From the NCBI RefSeq assembly GCF_018137965.1, contig NZ_CP073100.1, positions 1,426,001 through 1,490,000 on the forward strand: a stretch of 64,000 nucleotides of DNA, read 5' to 3'. The position numbers and the translations under genes are program-made. Shown one piece after another: positions 27,154 through 36,308 of this stretch; position 1 is the stretch's first letter; every line of letters starts with the position of its first letter. Origin of the DNA: Luteolibacter ambystomatis (lineage in GTDB: Bacteria; Verrucomicrobiota; Verrucomicrobiia; Verrucomicrobiales; Akkermansiaceae). The notes under the pieces were generated by a model that saw nothing but the letters and a program-made list of their open reading frames with translations, searched no databases and had not been told where the DNA came from.

Positions 27154-27298
27154 ATGACTCCTCCCGATTCCCGATTGACGGGGCGGGAAACCGCCTGAAA
27201 CGGCAATTTTTCCTCTTCCCTCTAGGCCGATTTCCCGCCAGAGAAGGGACGGCTGCGGCGTACGTCGCAGTTCCCTCAGAACATCCCACTATTCGACC

Positions 27299-27724
27299 AT
27301 GGATATCCAGATCGCCACTCTCGCCGACTTCGCCGCCGACTACAACGGCAAGCTCGTGATTTCCGGCACCTTCGACACCCTTGTGGCGCGCGCCGTACCG
27401 GTGGTTCACCCGCAGTGCTCGCTGGCCTTGCGCTTTTGCTTCACTCCGGAGGACATCGGCCGTCACAAGCTTTCGATCAACATCATCAACGAGGACGGTG
27501 AGTCCCTCGACCCGAACAACATGCCGATCGAGCCGGAATTCGAAGTCCAGCTCCCGAAGGGCACCCCGTTCCTGACCCGCAACATCATCATGAACCTGCA
27601 GGGGCTGAAGTTCGACGCCGCCGGCATCTACTCCATCGATCTCGGCATCGATGGCGAGATCCTGATGCGCGTGCCGCTCCGCATCCTCCAGGTGGACCAG
27701 GCCGGCCAGCCGGTGGTTGCCTGA
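27299..27724 (+). CDS. DUF6941 family protein
   Basis: This 141-residue protein has no signal peptide or membrane segment. It is beta-rich and begins MDIQIATLADFAADYNGKLV, followed by SGTFDTLVARAVPVVHPQCS and ending with RVPLRILQV. This pattern fits the DUF6941 group, small proteins common in Verrucomicrobia and Planctomycetes with no known function. It stands alone between the anti-sigma gene and an SDR gene. Confidence 0.75.
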   Translation: MDIQIATLADFAADYNGKLVISGTFDTLVARAVPVVHPQCSLALRFCFTPEDIGRHKLSINIINEDGESLDPNNMPIEPEFEVQLPKGTPFLTRNIIMNLQGLKFDAAGIYSIDLGIDGEILMRVPLRILQVDQAGQPVVA

Positions 27725-27760
27725 CAACCTGCGGTGGTATTTCGCGGGCATGGCGCTAAC

Positions 27761-28570
27761 ATGTGCGCCATGCCGCAATCCCGCCGCTTTTCTTGTGCCC
27801 TCGTCACCGGTGCTTCCGCCGGTCTTGGCGAGGAATTCGTCCTTCAGCTTGCGCCGCGTGTCGATTCGTTCGTGCTCGTGGCGCGGCGGGAGGATCGCCT
27901 GAACGACCTTTCCGCCACCCTCCGCGCCCGCCATCCGGGCAAACTGATGGAAGTGATTGCGGCGGATCTTTCCCGGCCCGAGGATGTGGCCCGGATTCTG
28001 GAGCATCTGCCGGAGCGTGGTCTGGTGCCGGACCTGCTGGTGAACAATGCCGGCCTCGGCGACTACGGTGAGTTCGCGGATTCCGATTGGGCCCGTGTGG
28101 AGGCGATGCTGCGGGTCAATATCGAGGCCCTTACCCGCCTGACCCACGGTCTGTTGCCGGGCATGATCCGTCGTGGCGGTGGAGCGGTGGTGAACATCAG
28201 CTCGCTGGCCAGCACGCTGCCAATTCCGGACATCGCCGTGTACTCCGCCACCAAAGCCTATGTGACGAGCTTTTCCGAGGCGCTGAGAGTCGAACTGCGG
28301 GACTACAACATCCCCGTGCTGGCCGTATGCCCGGGACCGGTGAAGACCGAGTTCGGCGAAGTGGCCCGGCGTTCCGAGGAGGACTCCATCCCGATGAACG
28401 CGGCGTTCTACGTGAGCAAGGAACAGGTGGTCGCTGAATCGCTGGCCGCCTTGGATGCGGATCGTCCGCGGCTCTATCCCGGCCTCAAGGTCGCGATCGC
28501 CGCAGCGGTCATCACCGCGCTGCCGATGTTCGCCATCCGCCTGATCATCAGCCGCCGCCCGCGGCGCTGA
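27761..28570 (+). CDS. short-chain dehydrogenase/reductase (SDR)
   Basis: The 269-residue protein shows the classical SDR fold: the cofactor motif TGASAGLGEEF (about 17-27), the NNAG motif in LLVNNAGLGDYG, the catalytic Ser in NISSLAST and the YxxxK pair in YSATKAY (about 165). After CPGPVKTEF it has a C-terminal hydrophobic stretch (VAIAAAVITALPMFAIRLII) that suggests membrane association. ARREDRL after beta-2 favours NADP(H). The fold resembles the DltE/YqjQ-type SDRs. The substrate is unknown. ATG at 27770 is an alternative start. Confidence 0.87.
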   Translation: MCAMPQSRRFSCALVTGASAGLGEEFVLQLAPRVDSFVLVARREDRLNDLSATLRARHPGKLMEVIAADLSRPEDVARILEHLPERGLVPDLLVNNAGLGDYGEFADSDWARVEAMLRVNIEALTRLTHGLLPGMIRRGGGAVVNISSLASTLPIPDIAVYSATKAYVTSFSEALRVELRDYNIPVLAVCPGPVKTEFGEVARRSEEDSIPMNAAFYVSKEQVVAESLAALDADRPRLYPGLKVAIAAAVITALPMFAIRLIISRRPRR

Positions 28571-28696
28571 ATTTCCGGTGGAAATCTCCCGGAGCCGTGG
28601 GACTGTGGTCAGGTATCATCAACTTTCCCGGTTCCGGCCAACCGCCGCCCGGAGCCATCCGAAGGACTGCGGCGGAATTCCAACCACCCACGAGCC

Positions 28697-28858
28697 ATGG
28701 GCGACAAGAATCCAAAAGCCAAACGCAAGATGATGGCCCAGAAGCAGCACAAGGTTGAAGAAACCAAACGTGAACACGAACGGACCGCCGAGGAACGGCG
28801 TCATGCCTGGGAACACCGGCATGAACACGAACTCGGTCCCGACTTCGGTCACGCCTGA
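28697..28858 (+). CDS. very small, highly charged His-rich protein
   Basis: The 53-codon gene encodes MGDKNPKAKRKMMAQKQHKV and a second half rich in Glu, Arg and His (HAWEHRHEHELGPDFGHA). The MGDK(S/N)PKAK opening recalls tiny conserved verrucomicrobial proteins of unknown function. Support comes from the coherent charged composition and from a strong T-tailed terminator 29 nt after the stop, at 28887-28934. No Shine-Dalgarno is evident. The nine histidines might bind metal, and a CDF metal exporter gene lies 1.5 kb away, but there is no direct evidence for such a role. Confidence 0.65.
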   Translation: MGDKNPKAKRKMMAQKQHKVEETKREHERTAEERRHAWEHRHEHELGPDFGHA

Positions 28859-28886
28859 TCCCTTCTGAGTTCATCAATGCGTTGTC

Positions 28887-28934
28887 GCCGCCCGCTCCGG
28901 CCGCTTTTACCAGCACGGAACGGGCGGCTTTTTT
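28887..28934 (+). terminator. rho-independent terminator after the small His-rich protein gene
   Basis: GCCGCCCG (28887-28894) pairs perfectly with 28921-28928, with extra pairs inside, and is followed at once by six T residues on the plus strand. This is one of the clearest terminators in the window. Confidence 0.85.
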
Positions 28935-28939
28935 CTGGG

Positions 28940-30274
28940 TCAATGCAATGGCAAACCCTTCGATACATCCGCTCCACAGCAGCGGCCACGGTTCCAAGTG
29001 CGGAAGGCCCATGGGAAAAACAACAGCGCGGCCACCACGAAACACGGCACCTGCCAGGCCAGCAGCCATGGGAGTGGCTCGCCGGGATGCGAGACGCGGG
29101 CATGGGCGAGAGCGGTGGAAAAGGCCAGACTGCACACTCCGTAACCGAGATTGAAGACCAGTCCCTTGACCGATAGCACCGTGGCGCGTTGTGAGGAATC
29201 CGCCACGGCATGAAGGGCGCGGCTGATGGTGAAACCGAGATAGCCCATGCAAGGCACCAGCAGCATGGCGGGAACTAGTCCTCCCAGTCCTGGCCAGGCA
29301 GGGGCCAAGGCTGCCAATGTGAGAGCGACGAAAATAGTCACCAGCATGAGATTTCCGGGTGTATCAAACTTTCGATTCAAACGTTTTGCGATTGCGGGAA
29401 CGAAGAGTGTGAGACCGCCGGTGACAGCTCCGATGATGCCGAACGACCACTCCGGAATCTGGATGAGCCGGAAGTATTCGCTCTGGAGGGTCGCCATGTT
29501 CCGCACCACGCCATCCACCAGCACGCCGCCCAACACGATCACCAGCGGGCGTGGAGTGGTGAAGACCCAGCGGGCGGCGTCGATGGTGACCCGGAATGCT
29601 TTCCGGAGGGTGGGACCGGTTTCCCCGTGAGGGTGGGGTGGTTCGGTCATCCGCAGGGTGATCCACACGCAGGCGAGAGCTTGGATGAGCACCAGAGCCA
29701 GAGGCAGGCGGTGGGCGACGGCGACTGGAATGTGGAGTGCCGCCGGTAACAGGCTGTTGAGGAAAGAAGGATCGTAGAGCAGGCCGCCGACGATCATGGC
29801 GGCGATGATTCCCGCGGAACGCCAGCGCATCGCGGCCGCCAGCACCCGGTCCCATGCCTCGGCGCGGTTTTCGGGGGGGAGGGAATCGTAAGCGAGGGCC
29901 TCGTCGGCACCGCTGGCGGCTGCCTCCGAGGTGCCGGAGAGAACGCGGTTGGCGAGACACAGCAGGAACAACAACGTGCCGCCGTCTTTGGGGGCGATCA
30001 GCAGGCAGACCATCTCCGCCACCATGAGAAGGGAGGAAAACACCAGCAGGCGTTTCCGACCGAGGGTGTCCGCAAGCGCGCCGGACGGCACTTCAAAAAG
30101 GAAGATCGCCGCGGCCCACACCAGATTGAGAAGGACGAATCGTTCCAACGAGAGGCCGAGATCGGTGAATAGCACCGCTAGGACGGGATAGTAGGCCCGG
30201 GAATTGTAGAGCACCGTGAAGAGGATGAACCGGCGTGGATTTGCCTTCAATCGGCTCCGGGTGGGGTCGTCCAT
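28940..30274 (-). CDS. MFS transporter of unknown substrate
   Basis: The 444-residue protein has about twelve hydrophobic segments and the MFS loop 2-3 signature in SGALADTLGRKRLLVF. Other landmarks are AASGADEALAYDSLPPENR between helices 4 and 5 and FTISRALHAVADSSQRAT near the C-terminal half. This pattern fits the drug/unknown-substrate group of MFS proteins. The start at 30274 (MDDPTRSRLKANPRRFILF) is chosen because the upstream extension is low-complexity Pro/Ser sequence. The gene diverges from the CDF exporter across 92 nt. Confidence 0.82.
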   Translation of the reverse strand: MDDPTRSRLKANPRRFILFTVLYNSRAYYPVLAVLFTDLGLSLERFVLLNLVWAAAIFLFEVPSGALADTLGRKRLLVFSSLLMVAEMVCLLIAPKDGGTLLFLLCLANRVLSGTSEAAASGADEALAYDSLPPENRAEAWDRVLAAAMRWRSAGIIAAMIVGGLLYDPSFLNSLLPAALHIPVAVAHRLPLALVLIQALACVWITLRMTEPPHPHGETGPTLRKAFRVTIDAARWVFTTPRPLVIVLGGVLVDGVVRNMATLQSEYFRLIQIPEWSFGIIGAVTGGLTLFVPAIAKRLNRKFDTPGNLMLVTIFVALTLAALAPAWPGLGGLVPAMLLVPCMGYLGFTISRALHAVADSSQRATVLSVKGLVFNLGYGVCSLAFSTALAHARVSHPGEPLPWLLAWQVPCFVVAALLFFPWAFRTWNRGRCCGADVSKGLPLH

Positions 30275-30366
30275 GAAAGGATCATCACTCCGTCCTATGG
30301 AAATCACGAACGCTTTCGGGATATGGGGGTATTGCGGTTTCCGGGCGGCTGTGCGCAGTCTGCCGC

Positions 30367-31272
30367 GTGGAGAGGGAGTTCGAAGACCAGAAGCGGGTGA
30401 TGAATCTTTCGCTGCGGGTGGCGGTACTGCTGCTCGGCACGAAAGTGACGGCCGCGGCATTGACCGGATCGTCCGCCATCTATTCGGACGCGGCGGAGTC
30501 GGTGGTGCATTTGCTGGCGGTGGGTTTCGCGGTGTGGGCACTGAGGCTGTCCCACAAACCGGCTGACGAGACGCACCACTTCGGGCACGACAAGGTTTCC
30601 TTTCTTTCGGCGGGATTCGAGGGAGCGATGATTTCCGCCGCGGCGCTGCTGATCCTCTATGAAGCGGTACGGCAGGTGGTGTTCGGATTCGAAATATCGA
30701 ACATCGCCGTCGGTGCCTCGCTCACCGGAGTCGCGGCGGCGATCAATCTCGCACTGGGGCTGATGTTGGTCCGAGTTGGAAAGAAGCGAGGCTCTCCTTT
30801 GATTCGGGCCAATGGCATCCACGTGCTCACGGACGTGTGGTCGAGCGTGGCGGTGCTGGTGGCGCTGTTGTTGATCGTGCTGACGAAATGGAAGTGGTGG
30901 GACCCCATCGCGGCCAGCCTTGCGGCCTTCAATATCCTGTGGACCGGTTTCAAACTGATCCGTGAAAGCCTCGGCGGTCTGTTGGATGAAGCCGATCCGA
31001 AGGTGGAGAAGGAGATCCGCGACTTGCTCACGCGTGAGACGGTGGCGCGTGGCATGACCTTCCACAACCTGCGCCACCGCCACTCCGGACGCACCCACTG
31101 GGTGGAGTTCCATCTTCTCACGGATGACGATCTGACCGTGGGCAAAGCGCATGATCTCGCTACTGAGATTGAAGCCGCGGTTGCCGCCATGCTGCATCCG
31201 GATGGCCGGGTGATTTCCCATCTTGAGCCGCGTTCCGTGGGCCACCACGACGAGGCATGGGAGGGAAGGTGA
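30367..31272 (+). CDS. cation diffusion facilitator (CDF) metal/proton antiporter
   Basis: This 301-residue inner-membrane protein has six membrane segments. The metal-site residues of CDF exporters are visible: SDAAESVVH in helix 2 and HVLTDVWSS in helix 5, which have the (H/D)xxxD pattern, with a cytosolic HHFGHDKVSF loop. A C-terminal cytosolic domain (about 205-290, VARGMTFHNLRHRHSGRTHW) is the dimerising regulatory part. It exports Zn2+, Fe2+, Co2+ or similar ions. Translation starts with GTG at 30367, 92 nt from the divergent MFS gene. Confidence 0.9.
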   Translation: MEREFEDQKRVMNLSLRVAVLLLGTKVTAAALTGSSAIYSDAAESVVHLLAVGFAVWALRLSHKPADETHHFGHDKVSFLSAGFEGAMISAAALLILYEAVRQVVFGFEISNIAVGASLTGVAAAINLALGLMLVRVGKKRGSPLIRANGIHVLTDVWSSVAVLVALLLIVLTKWKWWDPIAASLAAFNILWTGFKLIRESLGGLLDEADPKVEKEIRDLLTRETVARGMTFHNLRHRHSGRTHWVEFHLLTDDDLTVGKAHDLATEIEAAVAAMLHPDGRVISHLEPRSVGHHDEAWEGR

Positions 31273-31377
31273 GGATTCTCTGTGATTCGGAGGATTACTC
31301 GGATTCAGGGGATTTTCAGATGGAGCATTTGTCCATCTGATCCGTGAGATCCTTGGTTTCGGAAGCTGACATCAATG

Positions 31378-31409
31378 AAACGGCCTCACCGTTTCCGATG
31401 AGGCCGTTT
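31378..31409. terminator. bidirectional hairpin terminator between convergent genes
   Basis: A perfect 11-bp stem (AAACGGCCTCA at 31378-31388 with 31399-31409) lies between the CDF gene and the convergent heme-protein gene. It ends in GTTT on both strands, so it may serve both. Confidence 0.75.
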
Positions 31410-31440
31410 GAAGATAGGGATGGGATGTCCTTGGTCCCGA

Positions 31441-34152
31441 TTAGTTGTAGGTCTTCAGCCAAGCGATGACATCGGCGACGTCCTGGGCGGTGAGGCCGAG
31501 CTGGTCGGCGGACAGCATCAGCGAGCGATCCATGTGCTTGGTGGAGGCGATGCGGTTCTTTGGGACGGTCTGGGTGACACCACCGGTGGAGGTGATGACC
31601 GTCGGGTCGCCGGTGGTGGTCACAAGGCCATCGATCCACTTGCCATCCTTGAGCTGAATGGCGGTGCCTTCGAAGCCGTGAGCGATGTCCGCGGACGGAT
31701 CAACGATCGAACGGGCGGCCATGTTCGCGCCTTGGCGGGCGACCCAACCCTTGAGATCCGGAGCGTAGTGCGGGCCGGCGTCTCCGATCTGGTGGCACAT
31801 CACGCAGCGCATGGCGGTGGCCTTGCCCTTGGTGGCATCGCCGGTGAGCTTCAGCACGTCGTCGGGGGTGAAGTTCAGCTTCTCCGGCTTGGCTGGCACC
31901 GTGACCTCGGTGAGCTCGATCTTGTCCGGATCATAAATGCCGCGCTTTTTCAGATCATCCTTGAGGTTGAACTTGGCCCATGCGCCGGTGCCCCGGACGA
32001 GAAGCCACTTCATGGCGTCGGCCTTGCTCGGGGATTTGTCATCGGCAAGCGTGAGCAGGGCATCGGCCGCAGAGCGGTCATCGATGAAGGACAGCGACTC
32101 AACGGCCAGTGCGCGTTGTTCCTTGGTCAGGGCGGTGGAGGAAGCTCGCTCCTTCAGGGCGGTCACGGCCTGTGAGGGCCACAAGCGCCAGGTGAGCTTG
32201 GCGAAGTTGTCGCTCCACTTCAGCGGCTGGGTCTGGCCGAGCGCATCGCGCATGCCGGTCCAGACGGCGTTCTCCTGTTCCGCGGCGGCAAGGCCGATCG
32301 ACTCAAGGTAGTTCTTGTCCTTGCCATCCCAGCCTTTCGCCACCTGGACAAGGATCGGGGTGATCTTTTCGGCGGGCAGGTCGCGGAGTGAAAGCGCCAC
32401 ATCGCGGCGGATGGCGGGCGATGAGTCGCCCGCGAGCTTCTTGGAGTAGGGAATGATGTCCTTGGCGGTGCGGCGCAGGGCGCGGAAGGCCACCAGGCGC
32501 ATGCGGGTGTCGGAGGATTCCAACAGTTTCTCGCAAGCGGCAACGCCTTGCGGACCGAGATGGGGCAGCAGCCACACGCCACGGGCGGCGATCCACGGAT
32601 CGGAGTCCTTGGTCACGGCCAGCACGGCGTCGAAGGCTGCGGCTCCCTTCTTCTGGAGGCTGTCGAAGCCGGTCCAGCGGATATTGTTCGCCGGGCTCTT
32701 CAGCGCGGCGATGCTGCCGGGGATGGTGGAGAGGTCGACCGGCTGAATCTTCGGTTTGTAGCCTTTCGGAGCGATGCGGTAGATCGTTCCGGAGCAGGAA
32801 TCGTCCATATCACCATGACCACCCACGCGCGGGTCATACCAGTCGGTGACGTAGAGCACGCCATCCGGGCCGACGACCACGTCGGACGGGCGGAAGAGAA
32901 CCTTGTCATCACCCTGCTTCTTCACGCCACCGGTGTAGTCCGCACCGGAGAATTCACCGGTGGTATTGGAGGTCATGAAGTCGGTGCGGTCGAGCTTGTA
33001 GCCCGCGCCCACCGGTTCCGGCTGGTAGCCGAAGATCACGTTGCGGGCGGCTTCGCAGCTCAGCAGCGTGCCCGCATATTTCTTACCGAGCACTCCATTC
33101 TCGTAGAACGCGACGCCGGTGGGGGAGCCACCGCCGTAGAGATCGCCGATGTCGAAGGTGCCGGGATCGTCCTGGCGCCAGTGGGTGCGGCCCCAGTCGG
33201 AAACCGGCATCACGGTGGAGACGGTCGGATTCTTCGAGTAGGATGCGCGCTTCACGCTGTTGTAGCTGCGGCCTTCACGGGTGAAGTAACCGGCGGAGCC
33301 ATACTCGAGGATGTAGGAGGTGCGGCAGGCTGGCGGATCGTCGTTGTCGTTCTGGAAGATTTCGCCGAGCGAGTTTTCGCAGTTCTCGTAGCTGTTGCGG
33401 TAGCCGTGGCCGACGATCTCGACATTGGTGCCGTCCGGATTCATGCGGGCGGTGAAGCCGGGCGTCCAGACGTGACCGTCGTCACTCTTCTTGCCGAGTT
33501 CCTTCTGGGTGTCCACGGGCCATTCGCCGCCGCCATTCTTGTAGTAGTCACCGGCCATGCGGAAGGTCTTGCCGGACTTGTCGGTGAAGACCGCGCCGCA
33601 GTTGCCGTTGTTGATGTACCATTTGCCGTCCGGACCGGCGGTCACGGAGTGGAGGGAGTGGTCGTGGTTGACCGCGTTGAAACCGGTGAGCAGCACCTCG
33701 CGCTTGTCCACGGCGGGGTCGAACTTCAGGTCCCGGTTCACGTCGGTATAGACGATGATGTCCGGGGGCTGGGAAACGACGATCTTGTTGTCGAATACCG
33801 CGATGCCGAGCGGGGCGATCAGGCCTTTTTCCTGGACGAAAGTGTGGGAGGTGTCCGCCTTGCCGTCGCCATTGGTGTCCTCCAGCACCACCACGCGGTC
33901 GCCGTCCGGACGCCGGCCGTTGTGCCTGCGGTAGTTCACGCCCTCGGTCACCCACAGGCGGCCTTTGGCGTCCACGTCCACGTTGGTGGGGTTGAAAAGC
34001 TGGGGCGTGGAGGCCCATACGGTGACTTCCAGGTCGTCCGGGACCTTGAATCGCACCGCGGGCACGCTTTCGGCCGGCTTGGAGGGCTGCCAATCCTCGG
34101 CCGCGAGGAATGGGGTGGTAATGGCAATAGTACAGAGAACAACTCGGATCAT
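31441..34152 (-). CDS. PVC-type dehydrogenase/HEAT-repeat/cytochrome c fusion protein
   Basis: This secreted 903-residue protein has a signal peptide (MIRVVLCTIAITTPFLAAED). An N-terminal beta-propeller follows (about 30-480), similar to PQQ-dependent sugar dehydrogenases, with NPTNVDVDAKGRLWVTEGVN, GPDGVLYVTDWYDPRVGG and repeated Asp/Gly turns. A HEAT-like helical region (about 500-740) comes next, and a C-terminal heme domain has CVMCHQIG (CxxCH) near 790. This architecture is a hallmark of Planctomycetes and Verrucomicrobia. It is thought to oxidise sugars or related compounds in the periplasm and pass electrons to heme; the substrate is unknown. The start ATG at 34152 is preferred over TTG at 34161. 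It stands alone. Confidence 0.9.
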   Translation of the reverse strand: MIRVVLCTIAITTPFLAAEDWQPSKPAESVPAVRFKVPDDLEVTVWASTPQLFNPTNVDVDAKGRLWVTEGVNYRRHNGRRPDGDRVVVLEDTNGDGKADTSHTFVQEKGLIAPLGIAVFDNKIVVSQPPDIIVYTDVNRDLKFDPAVDKREVLLTGFNAVNHDHSLHSVTAGPDGKWYINNGNCGAVFTDKSGKTFRMAGDYYKNGGGEWPVDTQKELGKKSDDGHVWTPGFTARMNPDGTNVEIVGHGYRNSYENCENSLGEIFQNDNDDPPACRTSYILEYGSAGYFTREGRSYNSVKRASYSKNPTVSTVMPVSDWGRTHWRQDDPGTFDIGDLYGGGSPTGVAFYENGVLGKKYAGTLLSCEAARNVIFGYQPEPVGAGYKLDRTDFMTSNTTGEFSGADYTGGVKKQGDDKVLFRPSDVVVGPDGVLYVTDWYDPRVGGHGDMDDSCSGTIYRIAPKGYKPKIQPVDLSTIPGSIAALKSPANNIRWTGFDSLQKKGAAAFDAVLAVTKDSDPWIAARGVWLLPHLGPQGVAACEKLLESSDTRMRLVAFRALRRTAKDIIPYSKKLAGDSSPAIRRDVALSLRDLPAEKITPILVQVAKGWDGKDKNYLESIGLAAAEQENAVWTGMRDALGQTQPLKWSDNFAKLTWRLWPSQAVTALKERASSTALTKEQRALAVESLSFIDDRSAADALLTLADDKSPSKADAMKWLLVRGTGAWAKFNLKDDLKKRGIYDPDKIELTEVTVPAKPEKLNFTPDDVLKLTGDATKGKATAMRCVMCHQIGDAGPHYAPDLKGWVARQGANMAARSIVDPSADIAHGFEGTAIQLKDGKWIDGLVTTTGDPTVITSTGGVTQTVPKNRIASTKHMDRSLMLSADQLGLTAQDVADVIAWLKTYN

Positions 34153-34275
34153 GCGGTCCAACCATACGGACGTTTTTCTATAATCTTAGCCAGAATATTC
34201 CGCTGGATGGGGCTATTCGGGACCAAGTTGTGCTTCCTGATCAGGAGAAGTCGCAGGAAGGTGTTCCGGAGTCCG

Positions 34276-34683
34276 ATGAAACTACCTTCTCCCTACGATT
34301 GTTTGGCCGGATGCCTGTGGTTGCCCCGGATTCTGGCGAAAGCGCGGCGGCTGGCGGCGGGGACGCTGCCGGATGATTACGCGGCGAGATTCGGTCACCC
34401 GACCGGAGTGGACGGCCAGTTCCTGGGGTGGTTTGGCCTGACGAAGGAAGAGATCGTTGCTGCGGCGACTGGTTCGGATGATGAGGCGGCGGTGTGGTTC
34501 AACGGACGTTTCAGCAAGGAGGAGATCGACGGGTGGAACCATACCGCGCGGAATCTCGGACGACCGGGCTTTCCGATGGAGGAGCGCCTGCCGATCGCGA
34601 AAGCCACTTCCTACGCTCATCTCGATACCACCGGCATCGACAACGTGTTCGACGTGCTGGTGCTGGATGAGAGTGAAGATTGA
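34276..34683 (+). CDS. DUF5069 family protein (second of three)
   Basis: The 135-residue cytosolic protein follows the DUF5069 pattern: LPSPYDCLAGCLWLPRILAK near the start, ARRLAAGTLPDDYAARFGHP, then DGQFLGWFGLTKEEIVAA and FSKEEIDGWNHTARNLG. There is no known function. The start at 34276 was chosen because the conserved block begins immediately after it; a far longer open frame in the same phase is antisense to the heme-protein gene and is not credible. asnS follows 64 nt downstream on the same strand. Confidence 0.78.
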   Translation: MKLPSPYDCLAGCLWLPRILAKARRLAAGTLPDDYAARFGHPTGVDGQFLGWFGLTKEEIVAAATGSDDEAAVWFNGRFSKEEIDGWNHTARNLGRPGFPMEERLPIAKATSYAHLDTTGIDNVFDVLVLDESED

Positions 34684-34747
34684 TTCCATGCCCCGGGAAA
34701 AATGGCGAGTGCTTGCCGAGCCATGGGGGGGTGGTTAGACACTCATC

Positions 34748-36115
34748 ATGCGCACGCCCATCCGTGAGATCCTGAAATCCACCGCTCCCTATGATGAAAT
34801 CCATGCCGCCGGTTGGGTGCGGACGCGGCGGGATTCGAAGGCGTTTTCATTCCTCGAACTGAACGACGGTTCCTGCCTGGGAAATCTCCAGGTGATCGCG
34901 GATGCGGGTATTCCCGGTTCGGAGGATCTGCTGAAAATGAGCACCGGAGCGTCCGTGCAGGTGGTTGGCAAGCTGGTGGCATCCCAGGGCGGGGGACAGG
35001 CGTGGGAAGTACAGGCGACCTCGATCCGTCTGCTCGGCAGCGCGCCGGACGATTTCCCGCTGCAGAAGAAGGGGCACACCACAGAGTTCCTGCGCTCGAT
35101 CGCGCATCTGCGTCCTCGGACGAACCTTTATGGTGCAATGTTCCGCCTGCGCAGCCGGATGAGTTACGCGGTTCACACGTTCTTCCAGGAGCGCGGTTTC
35201 CACTACATCCACACGCCGATCATCACCGCCAGCGATTGCGAGGGCGCGGGCGAGATGTTCCGCGTGACCACGCTTGATCCCACGCAGGCGGGTGCGAAGT
35301 CGTTTGCCGATGACTTCTTTGGCAAGGCCGCGCATCTCACTGTATCCGGCCAGCTCGAGGGCGAGACCTTCGCTTGTGCGCTGGGGAACATTTACACCTT
35401 CGGGCCAACCTTCCGTGCCGAGAACTCGAACACCTCGCGCCATGCGGCGGAGTTCTGGATGATCGAGCCGGAGATGGCCTTCTGCGATCTCCAAGGGGAC
35501 ATGGATCTGGCGGAGGCGATGGTGAAGTATCTGGTGAAGGAGGCGCTGGAAAAGCAGGATGGCGACCTCTCCATCTTCGGGAAGTTCGTGGACAAGGGCC
35601 TGCGCGAGCGACTGGAGTTCGTTGCGGAGAATGCGTTCGAGCGGCTTCCATATACCGAGGCGGTGGAGATCCTGAAGAAGTCGGGCAAGACCTTCGACTA
35701 CCCCGTCGAATACGGGCTCAACCTCCAGAGCGAGCACGAGCGCTGGCTCACCGAAGAGCACTTCAAGAAGCCGGTAACCGTCTTCAATTACCCGAAGGAG
35801 ATCAAACCCTTCTACATGCGTCTCAACGACGACGACAAGACGGTGACGGCGATGGATCTGCTGGTGCCCGGTATCGGTGAGATCGTCGGCGGCAGCCAGC
35901 GAGAGGAACGTCTGGACGTGCTGCTCGGAAACATGGCGCACCATGGCCTCTCGATGGAGGACTACGGTTGGTACGCCGACCTTCGTAAGTACGGCACCGT
36001 GCCGCACGCGGGCTTCGGCATGGGCTTCGAGCGTCTGCTGATGTTCGTCACCGGCATGGGCAACATCCGCGACGTGATCCCCTTCGCCCGCACGCCGGGG
36101 CATTGTGAGTTTTGA
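34748..36115 (+). CDS. asnS: asparaginyl-tRNA synthetase
   Basis: The 455-residue class IIb synthetase has an N-terminal OB-fold anticodon-binding domain (about 15-105, [20 protein letters not shown]) and a catalytic domain. Class II motif 2 lies around [20 protein letters not shown] (about 220) and motif 3 is [20 protein letters not shown] (about 418), ending [15 protein letters not shown]. These fit AsnRS better than AspRS. It attaches Asn to tRNA-Asn. The start at 34748 gives the family-typical MRTPIREIL. It lies 64 nt after a DUF5069 gene. Confidence 0.96.
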   Translation: MRTPIREILKSTAPYDEIHAAGWVRTRRDSKAFSFLELNDGSCLGNLQVIADAGIPGSEDLLKMSTGASVQVVGKLVASQGGGQAWEVQATSIRLLGSAPDDFPLQKKGHTTEFLRSIAHLRPRTNLYGAMFRLRSRMSYAVHTFFQERGFHYIHTPIITASDCEGAGEMFRVTTLDPTQAGAKSFADDFFGKAAHLTVSGQLEGETFACALGNIYTFGPTFRAENSNTSRHAAEFWMIEPEMAFCDLQGDMDLAEAMVKYLVKEALEKQDGDLSIFGKFVDKGLRERLEFVAENAFERLPYTEAVEILKKSGKTFDYPVEYGLNLQSEHERWLTEEHFKKPVTVFNYPKEIKPFYMRLNDDDKTVTAMDLLVPGIGEIVGGSQREERLDVLLGNMAHHGLSMEDYGWYADLRKYGTVPHAGFGMGFERLLMFVTGMGNIRDVIPFARTPGHCEF

Positions 36116-36249
36116 AGGGGGTGGGATTTTGGCCGCAAAGAGGCGCAAAAGGAAGAGAATCTTCGGCCGGTGATTTTCCTCATCCCTGCGGAGTACAAAA
36201 GAGCAGGTGAGCGGTTCTCCTGAATCGTGGCGATCAAATGACGGGTATG

Positions 36250-36281
36250 AAAAAGGCATGGCGAGATGATCGCCATGCCCT
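36250..36281 (-). terminator. rho-independent terminator after the tandem-thioredoxin gene
   Basis: GGCATGGCGA (36255-36264) pairs perfectly with 36270-36279 around a 5-nt loop. Read on the minus strand the stem is followed by TTTTTCAT, starting 28 nt past the gene's stop. Confidence 0.85.
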
Positions 36282-36308
36282 TCATGCAGCCGGTTGCCGG
36301 TTGAAGGA

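Noticed and set aside
27182..27211. Small GGCGG/CCGCC hairpin followed by a T run after the anti-sigma gene
   Set aside because: The 5-bp stem is separated from the T run by 11 nt, so it is too weak to call as a terminator.
34235..34246. 12-bp perfect palindrome TCCTGATCAGGA upstream of the second DUF5069 gene
   Set aside because: Palindromes of this length are expected many times by chance in 64 kb, and no second copy is seen nearby.
32548..34275. Long plus-strand frame leading into the second DUF5069 gene
   Set aside because: This part is antisense to the PVC-type heme protein and has no conserved sequence; only 34276-34683 is supported.
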